Assembly: GCF_900111145.1 (NCBI RefSeq)
Contig: NZ_FOIR01000001.1
Span: 1,185,501 to 1,249,500 of the forward strand
Source of the DNA: Roseivirga pacifica
GTDB taxonomy: Bacteria > Bacteroidota > Bacteroidia > Cytophagales > Cyclobacteriaceae
Length of the DNA stretch: 64,000 nt
Direction of reading: 5' to 3'
Part shown: positions 23,393 through 32,677 of the stretch, in pieces
How positions within the stretch are numbered: position 1 is the stretch's first letter
Layout: the number at the start of each line of letters is the position of its first letter
Translations under genes and position numbers: made by a program
The notes under the pieces: generated by a model
What the model was told of the DNA's origin: nothing
The model's database searches: none
What the model saw: only the letters and a program-made list of their open reading frames with translations

Positions 23393-26300
23393 TTAGTTGT
23401 CCCTATTATTAACCTGATAGGTTTTGGTGGAGAAAAAAGGCTCACCATGGTCTGTAACGCCTTCCAATATGATCATAACTTCAGTAGGAATATCCGCATT
23501 GTAATAGCTAAACTGATATTGGCCGCTCTCGGTGGTTCTTATTTTCGGCTCCCAATGAATTAAATTACGGTAGTCCGTTTTGGCATGTTCTAGTCGTTCG
23601 GTGCTGTAATCTGGTGAATAGAATTCTCTAACCTGATAATATCCACCAGGTAGTATGTATTGTTCGAAGTGTTTGTTTACCCCGAACTTCTCGGTCATGA
23701 ACCTGTTATATTCTTGCATTTCTTCTGGCGTTTTGGTGTATATGGCAATTACTCCACCAGCAGCTTCTGGTCCATAATTGTGGAACGCCTGAGTGCCTTT
23801 CATAACTTCAATTCTATCAATTCTAACAAGAGGGGTCATCATGACTTGAAACAGCGGAACTTTGCCATCATCGATAAAGAATAGCGGGGTTGGGTTACTA
23901 TTAAATTGTATGCCAGCATTAGCTCTACTTAAACTTACGCGAGGAGACATTGGGTCTTGAATATTATTAATCATCTCGAAGCCTGGTAACCGCCCAAGGA
24001 GCGCATGCAGTGGACTTCTGAAGTAGTGCCCTCTTTTCATAAGGTCTGTTATGCTATAGCTATATCTTCCGCTTTTATATAGCTGGCCTCTCGCTTGATT
24101 CTCTAGAAAACCGCTTTCCTTTTTTCCTTCTACCACAAAAGACCCTAAGTCTCGGTAATATGTACTATCGAGTATTGCTTGCATTTCAAGCACATCTACC
24201 ATCCTATTGGCTTGCTTGGCTCCCAAATCGTTAGGGTTATAGCGTATGTTTTTTAACTTTGGCTTATCTGCCAGGTTATACTTCATTGAGGAAAAATGTA
24301 GTGTGTTACGGACCTTGATGTCGTTCATTTGGAGATAGGAGCTGTTTTTGTAATACTTAAGCTCATTGAAGTGAAAGCTACCGTCTTCTCCACTTATCGA
24401 TTCCTTAAAACTATTTTGATTATTGAATAGGGACAGGTGCATGATACTTTGGTCGGCTAGTGGTTTTCTACGTCCGTTTGCGAAAATCTGTCCGCTAACC
24501 TCAAAACCCACCTTGGGCGCGTATTCTATTTCGAGCTTATTCTCCTTTATTTCTTCCCATTTAAACCTTCTCCAACCTTTGGTGAGCAATATTAAATCTA
24601 GCGCTTTCAGTTCTTCAATGCTTCCGTTTAAATACTTAGTCGCATTAACTATTCCGTCTGCAATGTCAGAGGACAGCAGCAAATTGGACAGGATGTTTTG
24701 CCCAAATGCTTCTGGATCGATTTGGTTGATATCTATTATGCTTACGGAAGCGGAAGCCATTTGCCCCACCCAGTCTTGGTCGGATATGTCAATGGAGACT
24801 TGAGTTACTTCCCTAAGTGAATAAGCACGCTTGTTGAGGTCTATTGAAACCTTTAACTTCTCTTCTTTACTTTTTTTGAAAAAGAGCCTTTCGGCAAGAG
24901 GAGTCATCTCGTCATCAAAATAGGTGATGTGGCTGAGTCCATCAGCTATTAACTTGGTAGGAACGTTAACGCTTATTGCGTTGTCGTTCCAGTTTATCTT
25001 TTCGTAATACTGTACTAAGCCACGGGTATGAATAAGTAAGTGCCCCGCTTTATCTGCAATGGGTTCATTGGTAGCAAGTGCCATGTAAAGCTGTTCGTAT
25101 TCAGCATTGTTGTTAGCAGTTAGTACAACTCCTGTGTTTTTGGCTTTTGGTAGGTCAAACTTGTTGTTGCTACCATTAACTGTGGCGTAATAATTTTTCC
25201 CTTTTTCAGGTTTAAAATGAAAGCTCCCCCTAAAGTCTTTCCCTTCAAACTTTGCTATTACTTTATCGTTTTCATCGCGAATTTCACCACTAAAGTATTC
25301 TTTGCCTAAGTTGTACTCAAATGCAATATTAGAGGTGAGCCCGGCAATTAGGTAGCCTCCCTCAGGGAAAAATCTAAGATTGGGTGTAGGTATTTCTTCC
25401 GGATTATCTGTTTGCTTGTTGGCAATTTCAAACTTTCTTAATTCAATAAAGTCCTCATCAAAATTGAGCATCCAGTCGGTGTAGGCTCTTAGGTAAAAGG
25501 TTTGGGATTGCAGCGTGTCTGCAATTAGGAAGTCGCCTTCGGCCATTCCGTTCTCTACGAACAGTTCTTGCTGATCTATCTTATTAAGATACTGGTCGAA
25601 GAGTTCCACCGTTAGGTTTTGGCTTAGCGTGGTTGGAATGTGTTCGGGGCCGGCTACTACATAGGCTTGGTAGCGCATAAGCTCGTTGTAAGCCAGGTAA
25701 GGTTTTGCTAGGTGTAAATAGACTTTCTCTGTTGGTTTCTCGGTAATGTGGTTGAAAAGCCTGTTCGCGATTTCTGTAATGTTATCTGCTTTATTGATCT
25801 CTTTTTCAAGTTCATCACTAAATGAATAGTCTGTAGGAAGCATCTCATAAAGTCCTTCAGTTGCCAGGTGACCATATATGTCAAAAGAGCCTGGGTTTAC
25901 CGGAATTCCATTTTCATATACATCGATATACCCGTTGTAAGTGCGAACAAAGCTTGTTTGGGCATTTCCATTTCCTCCCAACTCGTTGAAGTAGTCGATG
26001 CCCAAGTCTTGCTCAAAGCTTATTCGTACTTTATCTCCAATAGGCTCTATTTTTAGTTTTTCGTCAAAAAGAGGTGCGCTCGAAGCCCTCTGAAAAACTT
26101 TTCCCTTCTCACCGGTGAAGCTTACGCGTGCTCTAAAACCGTTTTCAGGCAGTTCGTTATTGATCAATGATTTAAAAAAATGCCTCAGGGAGCCCCTATA
26201 TACTGCAAAGCGGTTGTTCTCCCAAGTGGCTTTTTGCTCTGAATCATTGGGTTGTAGCGGGGTAAAACCAACATAAGCCAATGCATGCTTGCGAGCTTCC

Positions 26301-26854
26301 CCTATTTGAAAAGACTCTACTGCATAAAGCATTTCAAAACCTGTGTAAGTATTGATAATATTTAGTTGAAAAGGATAGTATTCCTTAATGGTCTTTCCAT
26401 CTACTTCGAAATCGGCATTGTAAGAGTTAGGGATTTTTATGTGACGGTTTTTAAAATGCTCTCCAAAAACAAATTCTTTGAACATTTTAAAGTGCTTGTT
26501 CCACCTCTTCTTGTTCACTTTTTTGGTTATCTCAACCTCACTTAAGGCATACGTAGTTTCTTCTAAGCTAATTCTACCAAGGTCTAAACCTGATAATGAA
26601 ATTTCGATGTTGACCAACTTTAGCTTATAGTTTACATGGCTTACAATGAGTTGGTATTGGCTAGGTTTTATGTTCGATATTTTGAATTCGCCATGCTTGT
26701 TTGTTGCGCTACCATGCGTGGTTCCCGATAGGTAGACATTGGCAAGTGCTACCGGATTTCCGGTTTCGTCTACCACTCTTCCAATAACTTCAAAACCTTG
26801 AGAGAAGGACAAATGGGATAAAATTAGGAAGAAAAGCAAGAGAGTGTGTTTCAC
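23393..26854 (-). CDS. Carboxypeptidase-regulatory/MG-like/TonB-plug protein lacking a beta-barrel
   Basis: Exported protein of 1153 aa. After the signal peptide comes a carboxypeptidase-D regulatory domain (about 22-110: VIGRVVDETGNPVALANVYLSG), a long region with a macroglobulin MG2-like part (about 365-470: KVYLHLAKPYLAYNELMRYQAYV, then FYLRAYTDWM), and a TonB-receptor plug-like domain (about 930-1045: LLGRLPGFEM, PLFFIDDGKVPL, RIDRIEVMKG, AAGGVIAIYT). Only ~108 residues follow, too few for the 22-strand barrel, so it is not a transport channel. This layout recurs in Bacteroidota without known function. It may interact with TonB or an outer-membrane partner. Confidence 0.8.
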   Translation of the reverse strand: MKHTLLLFFLILSHLSFSQGFEVIGRVVDETGNPVALANVYLSGTTHGSATNKHGEFKISNIKPSQYQLIVSHVNYKLKLVNIEISLSGLDLGRISLEETTYALSEVEITKKVNKKRWNKHFKMFKEFVFGEHFKNRHIKIPNSYNADFEVDGKTIKEYYPFQLNIINTYTGFEMLYAVESFQIGEARKHALAYVGFTPLQPNDSEQKATWENNRFAVYRGSLRHFFKSLINNELPENGFRARVSFTGEKGKVFQRASSAPLFDEKLKIEPIGDKVRISFEQDLGIDYFNELGGNGNAQTSFVRTYNGYIDVYENGIPVNPGSFDIYGHLATEGLYEMLPTDYSFSDELEKEINKADNITEIANRLFNHITEKPTEKVYLHLAKPYLAYNELMRYQAYVVAGPEHIPTTLSQNLTVELFDQYLNKIDQQELFVENGMAEGDFLIADTLQSQTFYLRAYTDWMLNFDEDFIELRKFEIANKQTDNPEEIPTPNLRFFPEGGYLIAGLTSNIAFEYNLGKEYFSGEIRDENDKVIAKFEGKDFRGSFHFKPEKGKNYYATVNGSNNKFDLPKAKNTGVVLTANNNAEYEQLYMALATNEPIADKAGHLLIHTRGLVQYYEKINWNDNAISVNVPTKLIADGLSHITYFDDEMTPLAERLFFKKSKEEKLKVSIDLNKRAYSLREVTQVSIDISDQDWVGQMASASVSIIDINQIDPEAFGQNILSNLLLSSDIADGIVNATKYLNGSIEELKALDLILLTKGWRRFKWEEIKENKLEIEYAPKVGFEVSGQIFANGRRKPLADQSIMHLSLFNNQNSFKESISGEDGSFHFNELKYYKNSSYLQMNDIKVRNTLHFSSMKYNLADKPKLKNIRYNPNDLGAKQANRMVDVLEMQAILDSTYYRDLGSFVVEGKKESGFLENQARGQLYKSGRYSYSITDLMKRGHYFRSPLHALLGRLPGFEMINNIQDPMSPRVSLSRANAGIQFNSNPTPLFFIDDGKVPLFQVMMTPLVRIDRIEVMKGTQAFHNYGPEAAGGVIAIYTKTPEEMQEYNRFMTEKFGVNKHFEQYILPGGYYQVREFYSPDYSTERLEHAKTDYRNLIHWEPKIRTTESGQYQFSYYNADIPTEVMIILEGVTDHGEPFFSTKTYQVNNRDN

Positions 26855-26969
26855 AGTGCTTTAGTTTACTAGTAGCAATAATTCACTTATTGTTAATAAT
26901 GCCAAACAAAAATTGTGCTAGTATCTATTTTTCAGTGGATTAGCTGTTGTGGCTCTTTCAGAGTAAGAG

Positions 26970-27389
26970 TTACATGACCTTCTCTCTAAAGGCATCCGGC
27001 ATCATGGTCACCTTTCTTTCTGTATAATCGAAAAAGGCTATGCCGGTTTTTACGCGTGCTATCTCCTTTGTTTTGCAGGTTAAATGATAGTACAAATCCA
27101 TGCTTCGGGCAGTGGTATCTCCTAGGTATATGGTGATCAAAATTTCGTCTCCGTGAAAAGCTTCGCCTTTGTATTGAATACCCGTATCTACTTGAATGGT
27201 GCCTACGCCATCAATGGAAATTTCGTCTTTATAACCCAACGACCTGAGCCAGCGAAAGCGAGCTTCGTGCACCATGCTCAATACTTTATCGTTGCCGAGA
27301 TGCCCGCCATAGTTAATGTCTGAAATGGCTACTGTTAGCTTGGTTTGGAATAGCTCCTTTTTCGGAAGTTGTATTTTTATTCGACTCAT
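26970..27389 (-). CDS. Acyl-CoA thioesterase, hotdog fold (4HBT-like)
   Basis: Cytoplasmic protein of 139 aa with the hotdog thioesterase pattern: SDINYGGHLGNDKVLSMVHEARFRWL, TIQVDTGIQYKGEAFHGDEI and GIAFFDYTERKV. The asparagine/aspartate-containing DINYGGHLGN segment replaces the YbgC-type D-x-N-x-H motif, with the tyrosine and histidine in matching places. It is expected to hydrolyse acyl-CoA; chain length is unknown. ATG 27389 is preferred; an upstream TTG (27413) would add eight residues. It is divergent from clpB. Confidence 0.8.
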   Translation of the reverse strand: MSRIKIQLPKKELFQTKLTVAISDINYGGHLGNDKVLSMVHEARFRWLRSLGYKDEISIDGVGTIQVDTGIQYKGEAFHGDEILITIYLGDTTARSMDLYYHLTCKTKEIARVKTGIAFFDYTERKVTMMPDAFREKVM

Positions 27390-27545
27390 TTTTGTCTCTT
27401 GTATGTGTGTCAAAATAAGACATAATGTCTGTAGAAACCTGCATTACGATCCTTTTTTCAGCCATATTTTCCGATTTATTGGATTGGACTGTGGTTTGAG
27501 CTATGGCCGAGTGTTGAGTAAACACAAAAGGAGAAAACACAAATC

Positions 27546-30161
27546 ATGGATTTTAAAAAATATACGATCAAAGCGCAGGAGGCCATTCAAAAGGCGGCCG
27601 AGTTGGCTACTGGCAATCAACAGCAAGCCATTGAACCGGGCCATATCATGAAGGCCATCCTCTTGACTGATGAGAATGTATTTTCATTTCTAGTCAAGAA
27701 ATTGGGTGTGAATAAGGCACAGTTTGAAACCAAGCTGGATGAGATCATCAACGGGTATCCGAAGGTGAGTGGGCAACAGCCATACCTGTCGAATGACGGG
27801 CATCAGGTACTAACCAAGGCGCTAGATTTTTTAAAGGAATTTAAAGACGAATACGCTGCGGTAGAGCATTTGGTACTCGGAGCTTTGGAAGGTAAAGAGA
27901 AGGCAGCTGCTTTAATGAAAGAATCAGGCTTTAATAAAAAAGGACTGATTGCGGCCATAAAAGAATTACGTGGTGGTAACTCAGTTACTGACCCAAATGC
28001 TGAGGCTAAATACCAATCGCTCAATAGGTATTCGAAAAACCTGAATGAGCTGGCTAAGTCTGGAAAAATTGATCCAGTAATTGGTCGCGATGAAGAGATT
28101 CGAAGGGTACTTCAAATTCTTTCAAGAAGAACCAAGAACAACCCAATTCTTTTGGGTGAACCAGGTGTGGGTAAAACAGCCATAGTGGAAGGTATGGCCC
28201 AACGTATTGTTGATGGTGACGTGCCTGAAAACCTGAAAAGCAAGACTTTGATCTCGCTTGATATGGGCCTGCTAGTGGCTGGAGCCAAGTACAAGGGTGA
28301 GTTCGAAGAAAGGTTGAAAGCCGTTATTAAAGAAGTGCAGGATTCTGATGGAGAGATCATTCTCTTTATCGATGAGATTCACACGCTCATTGGTGCAGGC
28401 GGTGGAGGAGAAGGCGCTATGGATGCTGCGAACTTGCTGAAACCTGCTTTGGCTAGGGGTGAACTGCATGCCATCGGTGCGACTACTTTAAAGGAGTATC
28501 AGAAATATATTGAAAAGGATAAGGCGCTTGAGCGTAGATTCCAGTCGGTGATTGTGGATGAGCCGAATCAAGAAGATGCCATTTCAATCCTTCGTGGTAT
28601 TAAAGAGAAGTATGAGGTTCACCATGGAGTGAGAATTCAGGACGATGCAGTTATCGCGGCCGTGGAGCTTTCAACTCGGTACATTTCTGATAGATTTTTA
28701 CCTGATAAAGCCATTGACTTAATGGATGAAGCAGCTTCTAAGCTGAGGATTGAGATTGACTCATTGCCAGAAGAATTGGATGAGCTGAACCGTAAAATCA
28801 TGCAGTTGGAAATTGAGCGTGAGGCTATTCGTAGAGAGAAAAATAAGGATAAGGAGTCGGTGCTTTCGAAAGAAATCGCGGAGCTTTCGGAACGAAGAGA
28901 TAGCTTGAAAGCCAAGTGGGAGAATGAGAAGGAAGTGATTGTTGGTATTCGTGCCGAAAAGGAGAATATCGATAGGTATAAATCTGAGGCGGAGAAGGCC
29001 GAGCGCGAAGGAGATTTCGGGAGAGTAGCTGAAATTCGTTATGGAAAAATCACCGAAGCTGAACAGAAACTTGAGAAGTACAAGGAGCAGATGAAGGAGA
29101 TGCAAGGAGAGAAGTCCTTGCTGAAAGAAGAAGTTGACTCGGAGGATATTGCTGAAGTAGTTGCTAAGTGGACTGGTATTCCGGTTTCCAAAATGCTTCA
29201 GTCTGAACGCGATAAATTACTTCATCTGGAAGAAGAACTAGGCAAACGAGTAGCGGGGCAGAAAGAGGCCATTGCTGCCTTATCTGATGCAGTTCGTAGG
29301 AGCAGAGCAGGCTTGCAGGACCCTAAACGTCCGATTGGTTCATTTATCTTCCTAGGAACAACTGGAGTGGGTAAAACTGAATTGGCGAAAGCATTGGCCG
29401 AGTACCTCTTCAACGATGAGAACAATATGGTGCGAATCGATATGTCAGAGTATCAGGAGCGTCATGCGGTATCTCGCTTGATTGGAGCACCTCCGGGTTA
29501 TGTGGGGTATGATGAAGGTGGTCAGTTGACGGAAGCAGTTCGAAGAAAACCCTATTCAGTCATTCTTTTAGATGAGATTGAAAAGGCGCATCCTGATGCT
29601 TTCAACATTCTCTTGCAGGTGCTGGATGATGGTCGATTGACGGACAATAAAGGTCGCGTGGCGAACTTTAAGAACACCATCATCATCATGACTACCAATA
29701 TTGGTTCTGGCTTGATTCAGGACAATTTTGAAAAGATTGATGAAGACAATGTGTTGGAGATTATCGATGAAACGAAGCTTCAGGTGTTCGATTTGCTGAA
29801 GAAATCAGTGAGGCCGGAGTTCCTGAACAGGATCGATGAGACCATCATGTTCATGCCGTTGAATAAAGACAACATTCGTCAGATTGTTAGAATCCAGTTC
29901 GGACTGATACAAAAGCAGCTGCATGAAAATGGAGTTGAAATTGAGGCTACCGATGAGGTGCTTGATTACTTGGGAGAATTGGGTTGGGATCCGCAGTTTG
30001 GAGCTAGACCATTGAAGCGAGTAATTCAGCGAAAAGTGCTGAATGAGCTGAGTAAACAGATTCTAGCGGATAAGATTACTAAAGATTCTGTGGTGAGTGT
30101 TGAGCTGAACTCAGATAAGGAGATTGAGTTTGTGAATATTGAGAAAGTGGAGGAATTGTAA
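27546..30161 (+). CDS. clpB: ATP-dependent chaperone ClpB
   Basis: Hsp100 disaggregase of 871 aa with all domains: N-domain (about 1-145), NBD1 with GEPGVGKT (204-211) and Walker [12 protein letters not shown], a coiled-coil middle domain (about 400-525), and NBD2 with GTTGVGKT, the [12 protein letters not shown]alker B and the C-terminal [11 protein letters not shown]. ClpB works with DnaK to dissolve aggregates in the cytosol. An AAGGAG site lies upstream of the ATG. No CIRCE-like dyad is visible ahead of it, so control is probably by a sigma factor or other means. Confidence 0.97.
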   Translation: MDFKKYTIKAQEAIQKAAELATGNQQQAIEPGHIMKAILLTDENVFSFLVKKLGVNKAQFETKLDEIINGYPKVSGQQPYLSNDGHQVLTKALDFLKEFKDEYAAVEHLVLGALEGKEKAAALMKESGFNKKGLIAAIKELRGGNSVTDPNAEAKYQSLNRYSKNLNELAKSGKIDPVIGRDEEIRRVLQILSRRTKNNPILLGEPGVGKTAIVEGMAQRIVDGDVPENLKSKTLISLDMGLLVAGAKYKGEFEERLKAVIKEVQDSDGEIILFIDEIHTLIGAGGGGEGAMDAANLLKPALARGELHAIGATTLKEYQKYIEKDKALERRFQSVIVDEPNQEDAISILRGIKEKYEVHHGVRIQDDAVIAAVELSTRYISDRFLPDKAIDLMDEAASKLRIEIDSLPEELDELNRKIMQLEIEREAIRREKNKDKESVLSKEIAELSERRDSLKAKWENEKEVIVGIRAEKENIDRYKSEAEKAEREGDFGRVAEIRYGKITEAEQKLEKYKEQMKEMQGEKSLLKEEVDSEDIAEVVAKWTGIPVSKMLQSERDKLLHLEEELGKRVAGQKEAIAALSDAVRRSRAGLQDPKRPIGSFIFLGTTGVGKTELAKALAEYLFNDENNMVRIDMSEYQERHAVSRLIGAPPGYVGYDEGGQLTEAVRRKPYSVILLDEIEKAHPDAFNILLQVLDDGRLTDNKGRVANFKNTIIIMTTNIGSGLIQDNFEKIDEDNVLEIIDETKLQVFDLLKKSVRPEFLNRIDETIMFMPLNKDNIRQIVRIQFGLIQKQLHENGVEIEATDEVLDYLGELGWDPQFGARPLKRVIQRKVLNELSKQILADKITKDSVVSVELNSDKEIEFVNIEKVEEL

Positions 30162-30169
30162 CCACCCAT

Positions 30170-30212
30170 GCCTGCGGCATGCAGGCCCGGCCCCTCCTTG
30201 AAAAAGGAGGGG
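30170..30212. repeat. Two adjacent hairpins after clpB, REP-like
   Basis: GCCTGC/GCAGGC (30170-30186, 5-base loop) is followed by a perfect 9-bp hairpin CCCCTCCTT-GAAA-AAGGAGGGG (30191-30212). The second type of sequence is commonly scattered between genes in Bacteroidota and looks like an intergenic repeat rather than part of clpB. Confidence 0.5.
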
Positions 30213-30234
30213 AATTAGTTACTAGTATAAATTT

Positions 30235-30265
30235 GTCGTCAGACCACTCGAAGTGGTCAGACGAC
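30235..30265. repeat. Long inverted repeat, 14-bp arms
   Basis: GTCGTCAGACCACT and AGTGGTCAGACGAC form a 14-bp stem with a single A-A mismatch around a CGA loop. It lies between clpB and its terminator. It has no T-run of its own and could be a protein-binding site or an mRNA-stabilising stem. Confidence 0.5.
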
Positions 30266-30270
30266 TACTT

Positions 30271-30292
30271 AGGCTCTTGGGAGCCTTTTTTT
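30271..30292 (+). terminator. Rho-independent terminator for clpB
   Basis: AGGCTC-TTGG-GAGCCT followed by six T; the only clear terminator after clpB, about 110 bases downstream of its stop. Confidence 0.75.
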
Positions 30293-30326
30293 ATTTACCG
30301 TAAGCATAGATGCAAATCCTTTTCCA

Positions 30327-30344
30327 TCTCGAGCGAAGTCGAGA
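30327..30344. repeat. Short palindromic intergenic repeat
   Basis: TCTCGA and TCGAGA flank GCGAAG. This wording is a familiar dispersed intergenic palindrome in Bacteroidota genomes; copy number here cannot be checked from one window. Confidence 0.4.
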
Positions 30345-30433
30345 GATCTACCCAGCTTTAAACTTGTTAATATTTTTTCTTCAAACCGTAATTACCAGCC
30401 CATCCTTTCATCACCTTCTGAGTAATTTTGTGT

Positions 30434-30694
30434 ATGAATTTAAATAAAAAGCATACGCAAGCATCCAGTATTGGAGAAACAGTAAATGAGATCAGAAGGA
30501 TAGACTTTTTTAAAGAAGGCTATGAGTGTCATATTGAAAACAACCGATGTTACACCTTTTTTTATTGTATTCTAAAGGAGGTGAATGTTGCTATTAATGA
30601 TGAAGCTGCTCAAGCTGACATAAATAGTGCTGCTCAAACGTACTTCGATTTAGTTGGAAGAGGGCTACATTCTGACTGCAACCGCTGTACTTAA
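30434..30694 (+). CDS. Small hypothetical protein, cysteine-containing
   Basis: Possible protein of 86 aa starting at ATG 30434. It is not recognised. It contains four to five cysteines (ECHIENNRCYTFFYCI, and a terminal CNRCT), acidic residues and no signal peptide. The middle (NVAINDEAAQADINSAAQTYFDL) is helical. No clear ribosome site precedes it and it stands alone between repeat-rich DNA and a convergent operon, so it may be a decayed or spurious gene. Confidence 0.4.
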   Translation: MNLNKKHTQASSIGETVNEIRRIDFFKEGYECHIENNRCYTFFYCILKEVNVAINDEAAQADINSAAQTYFDLVGRGLHSDCNRCT

Positions 30695-30755
30695 ACCCAA
30701 GCTACAAAAGACCGAAACCTCAAGGGTTTAGCTTAAATTAGGAAATTGTCTAACC

Positions 30756-30784
30756 AAAAAAAGGCTCTGAATTACTCCAGAGCC
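30756..30784 (-). terminator. Terminator for the M61 operon
   Basis: On the minus strand GGCTCTG/CAGAGCC (7 bp) is followed by seven T. It lies about 90 bases beyond the M61 stop, after a degenerate repeat tract. Confidence 0.7.
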
Positions 30785-30868
30785 CTTTCTCTAATATCTA
30801 GTGTCTAAAATCTGATATCTGAAATCTAGCATCTTAGTACTATGTACTCAATACTCATATCTCAGTAC
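30785..30868. repeat. Degenerate short-period repeat tract
   Basis: About 85 bases of loosely repeated ATCTrA / TACTCA-like units (for example ATATCTAG, AAATCTGATATCTGAAATCTAG, then TACTATGTACTCAATACTC). It lies in the 3' untranslated region of the M61 gene. It resembles slipped, drifted microsatellite-type DNA and has no open reading frame. Confidence 0.55.
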
Positions 30869-30874
30869 CCAATA

Positions 30875-32677
30875 CTACTTCGCCTTTAACCAATCTTCTC
30901 TTCTCTTTTTAGCGGTAGCATTTGCATTGGCATCCCAGCTAGAGCGCATGTTTTGGCTAGCTGCAAGCGTTACTTTTTTAGTCATTTTTTCGCCCCATCG
31001 GTCAATTTCAACTTCAATTACATCTCCCGGTTTTTTGTCGGCAATTAGCTCATCTACATTTCTACCTTGGTAAGTAGCAAGTGATGTTCCGTTGATGCTC
31101 AGGATTTTATCTTCCTTTTCAATACCAGCTTCATAAAGTGGAGTTCCAACAAGAGCGTTCTGAACCATGGAGCCTGTTGTACTCCTAACAATTATGCGAG
31201 CATTCAATGTAGGAGCACCTGCATTTGGGTTTTCAAACACTACACCCATTTCCTTGAATAAGCCCTCATAATCTGGCATCTCACTTTTGAAGATGTGTTG
31301 GCTGAAGAATTCATTCGCAAAGTTTTCCCCAGCATATTCAGCCAGTCTAGCCTGAAGGTCGCGCACAGAGTAAGGAATTTCTGGCTTACCCTGAGTTTGC
31401 CAAACATGCTTCATAAAGTCGTCTAGGTTTTTGCCATTGTCCATAGTGCGGAGCGACATATCTAGTGCCAAACCGAGTACTGAACCATAAGTGTAGTAAG
31501 AAATGAAGATGTTTGAGTTGTTGTCTGGGTCGATTGAGCTGGCGGCATCTACAAACGGAGCGCGGTAACTCATCTCGATTGGGTTGAAGTATTTTCTGCC
31601 CGGAGCATTGATTACATAGCTTACAGCACCACCCAGTCCGTTTACGTATTGCTCGGGTGTAATGCTTCCAGATCGCGCTCTTATCAAGTTGGTGTAATAG
31701 CTGGTGAAACCTTCGGCAAACCAAAGCTCGCCACTCATATTAGCATCTTCAAAGCTAAAAGGCTCCAAAGAAGCAGGACGGATTCTCTCCACATTCCAAG
31801 CATGGAAAAACTCGTGAGAAATAGTACCCATTGAAGTGCTGCCCAATGGTCGGTCGTTTGGTTTACCCGACACCACATAAGTAGAGTTTCTGTGCTCCAT
31901 GCCATCACCGCTGGCGTTTGGTACGTAGCAAGAAAGGAAGGTGTATTCACCAAAATCGAAATCCGGAAGCTCACCGAAAACTGCGGCCTGCTGCTCTACA
32001 ATGCCAATCACTTCTTCGAAATAAGCATTAACTTCTGCATCAGTAGCAGGAGTGTGGAGCGCCAAACGAATATTTTGCCCATCTACCATTCTTTCTCTTA
32101 AATGGAAGTCAGCGATTTCTGTTGGGCTATCCATAAAGTAGTAGGTGTTTGGCGCGTAGAAGGTATCGTTACCCAAGTCCTTCATTTGCGTGGCCACTTT
32201 CCAGTTGGAACCTGTAGGTAAGTTGTACTTCACTTTTACTGGGCGATGGTCGTAATTTCTTGCCCAAACGTAAGTAGCAGGAATATTCAGGTGAGCGTGC
32301 GTTTCGTCTATACCCGAATAGGTTCCGCCTGCACGGTTAGCGAACAAAGTGTATTCAAAAACTACAGTGCCGTCATGGCCGGCTATATCCCACTGATGAG
32401 GGTTAGATCTGGTAACTGCCAATTCTTTACCCTTTCCGTCAGTTGCTTTTACTGAGTATACGTTTTTAGCAAACTCATGCACGGCATATCGGCCAGGAGA
32501 ACTGCGGCTCATGCGTACTTCAAGCACCTTGTTCTCAAGGTTGCTAAAAGTGACTTTGATATTCGCCTCATGGTGAACACGGTTGTCGAAAGATACCTCG
32601 TATTCGTTGTAGGTTTGAGACAACAGAAAATTGGTGAAACAGGAAATTAGGAAAGTTGTAAGTAGTAGTTTTTTCAT
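30875..32677 (-). CDS. M61 family metallopeptidase with PDZ domain
   Basis: Exported peptidase of 600 aa. A signal peptide precedes a beta-rich M61 N-terminal domain (about 22-200). The gluzincin active site HEFFHAW (about 288-294) is followed by the expected downstream acid in ELWFAEGFTSYYT. A C-terminal PDZ domain (about 485-570) contains GTPLYEAGIEKEDKILSINGT. M61 enzymes act on glycine-rich or N-terminal peptides in the periplasm. It overlaps the gene before it by 4 bases and is the last gene of a three-gene minus-strand operon. Confidence 0.9.
   Translation of the reverse strand: MKKLLLTTFLISCFTNFLLSQTYNEYEVSFDNRVHHEANIKVTFSNLENKVLEVRMSRSSPGRYAVHEFAKNVYSVKATDGKGKELAVTRSNPHQWDIAGHDGTVVFEYTLFANRAGGTYSGIDETHAHLNIPATYVWARNYDHRPVKVKYNLPTGSNWKVATQMKDLGNDTFYAPNTYYFMDSPTEIADFHLRERMVDGQNIRLALHTPATDAEVNAYFEEVIGIVEQQAAVFGELPDFDFGEYTFLSCYVPNASGDGMEHRNSTYVVSGKPNDRPLGSTSMGTISHEFFHAWNVERIRPASLEPFSFEDANMSGELWFAEGFTSYYTNLIRARSGSITPEQYVNGLGGAVSYVINAPGRKYFNPIEMSYRAPFVDAASSIDPDNNSNIFISYYTYGSVLGLALDMSLRTMDNGKNLDDFMKHVWQTQGKPEIPYSVRDLQARLAEYAGENFANEFFSQHIFKSEMPDYEGLFKEMGVVFENPNAGAPTLNARIIVRSTTGSMVQNALVGTPLYEAGIEKEDKILSINGTSLATYQGRNVDELIADKKPGDVIEVEIDRWGEKMTKKVTLAASQNMRSSWDANANATAKKRREDWLKAK

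Noticed and set aside
30179-30361. 60-aa frame after clpB
   Set aside because: It reads across hairpins and the terminator; it is made of repeat DNA.
30434-30694. Zinc-ribbon reading of the small Cys-containing ORF
   Set aside because: The cysteines do not form paired CxxC knuckles except one terminal CNRC; kept only as a hypothetical ORF.
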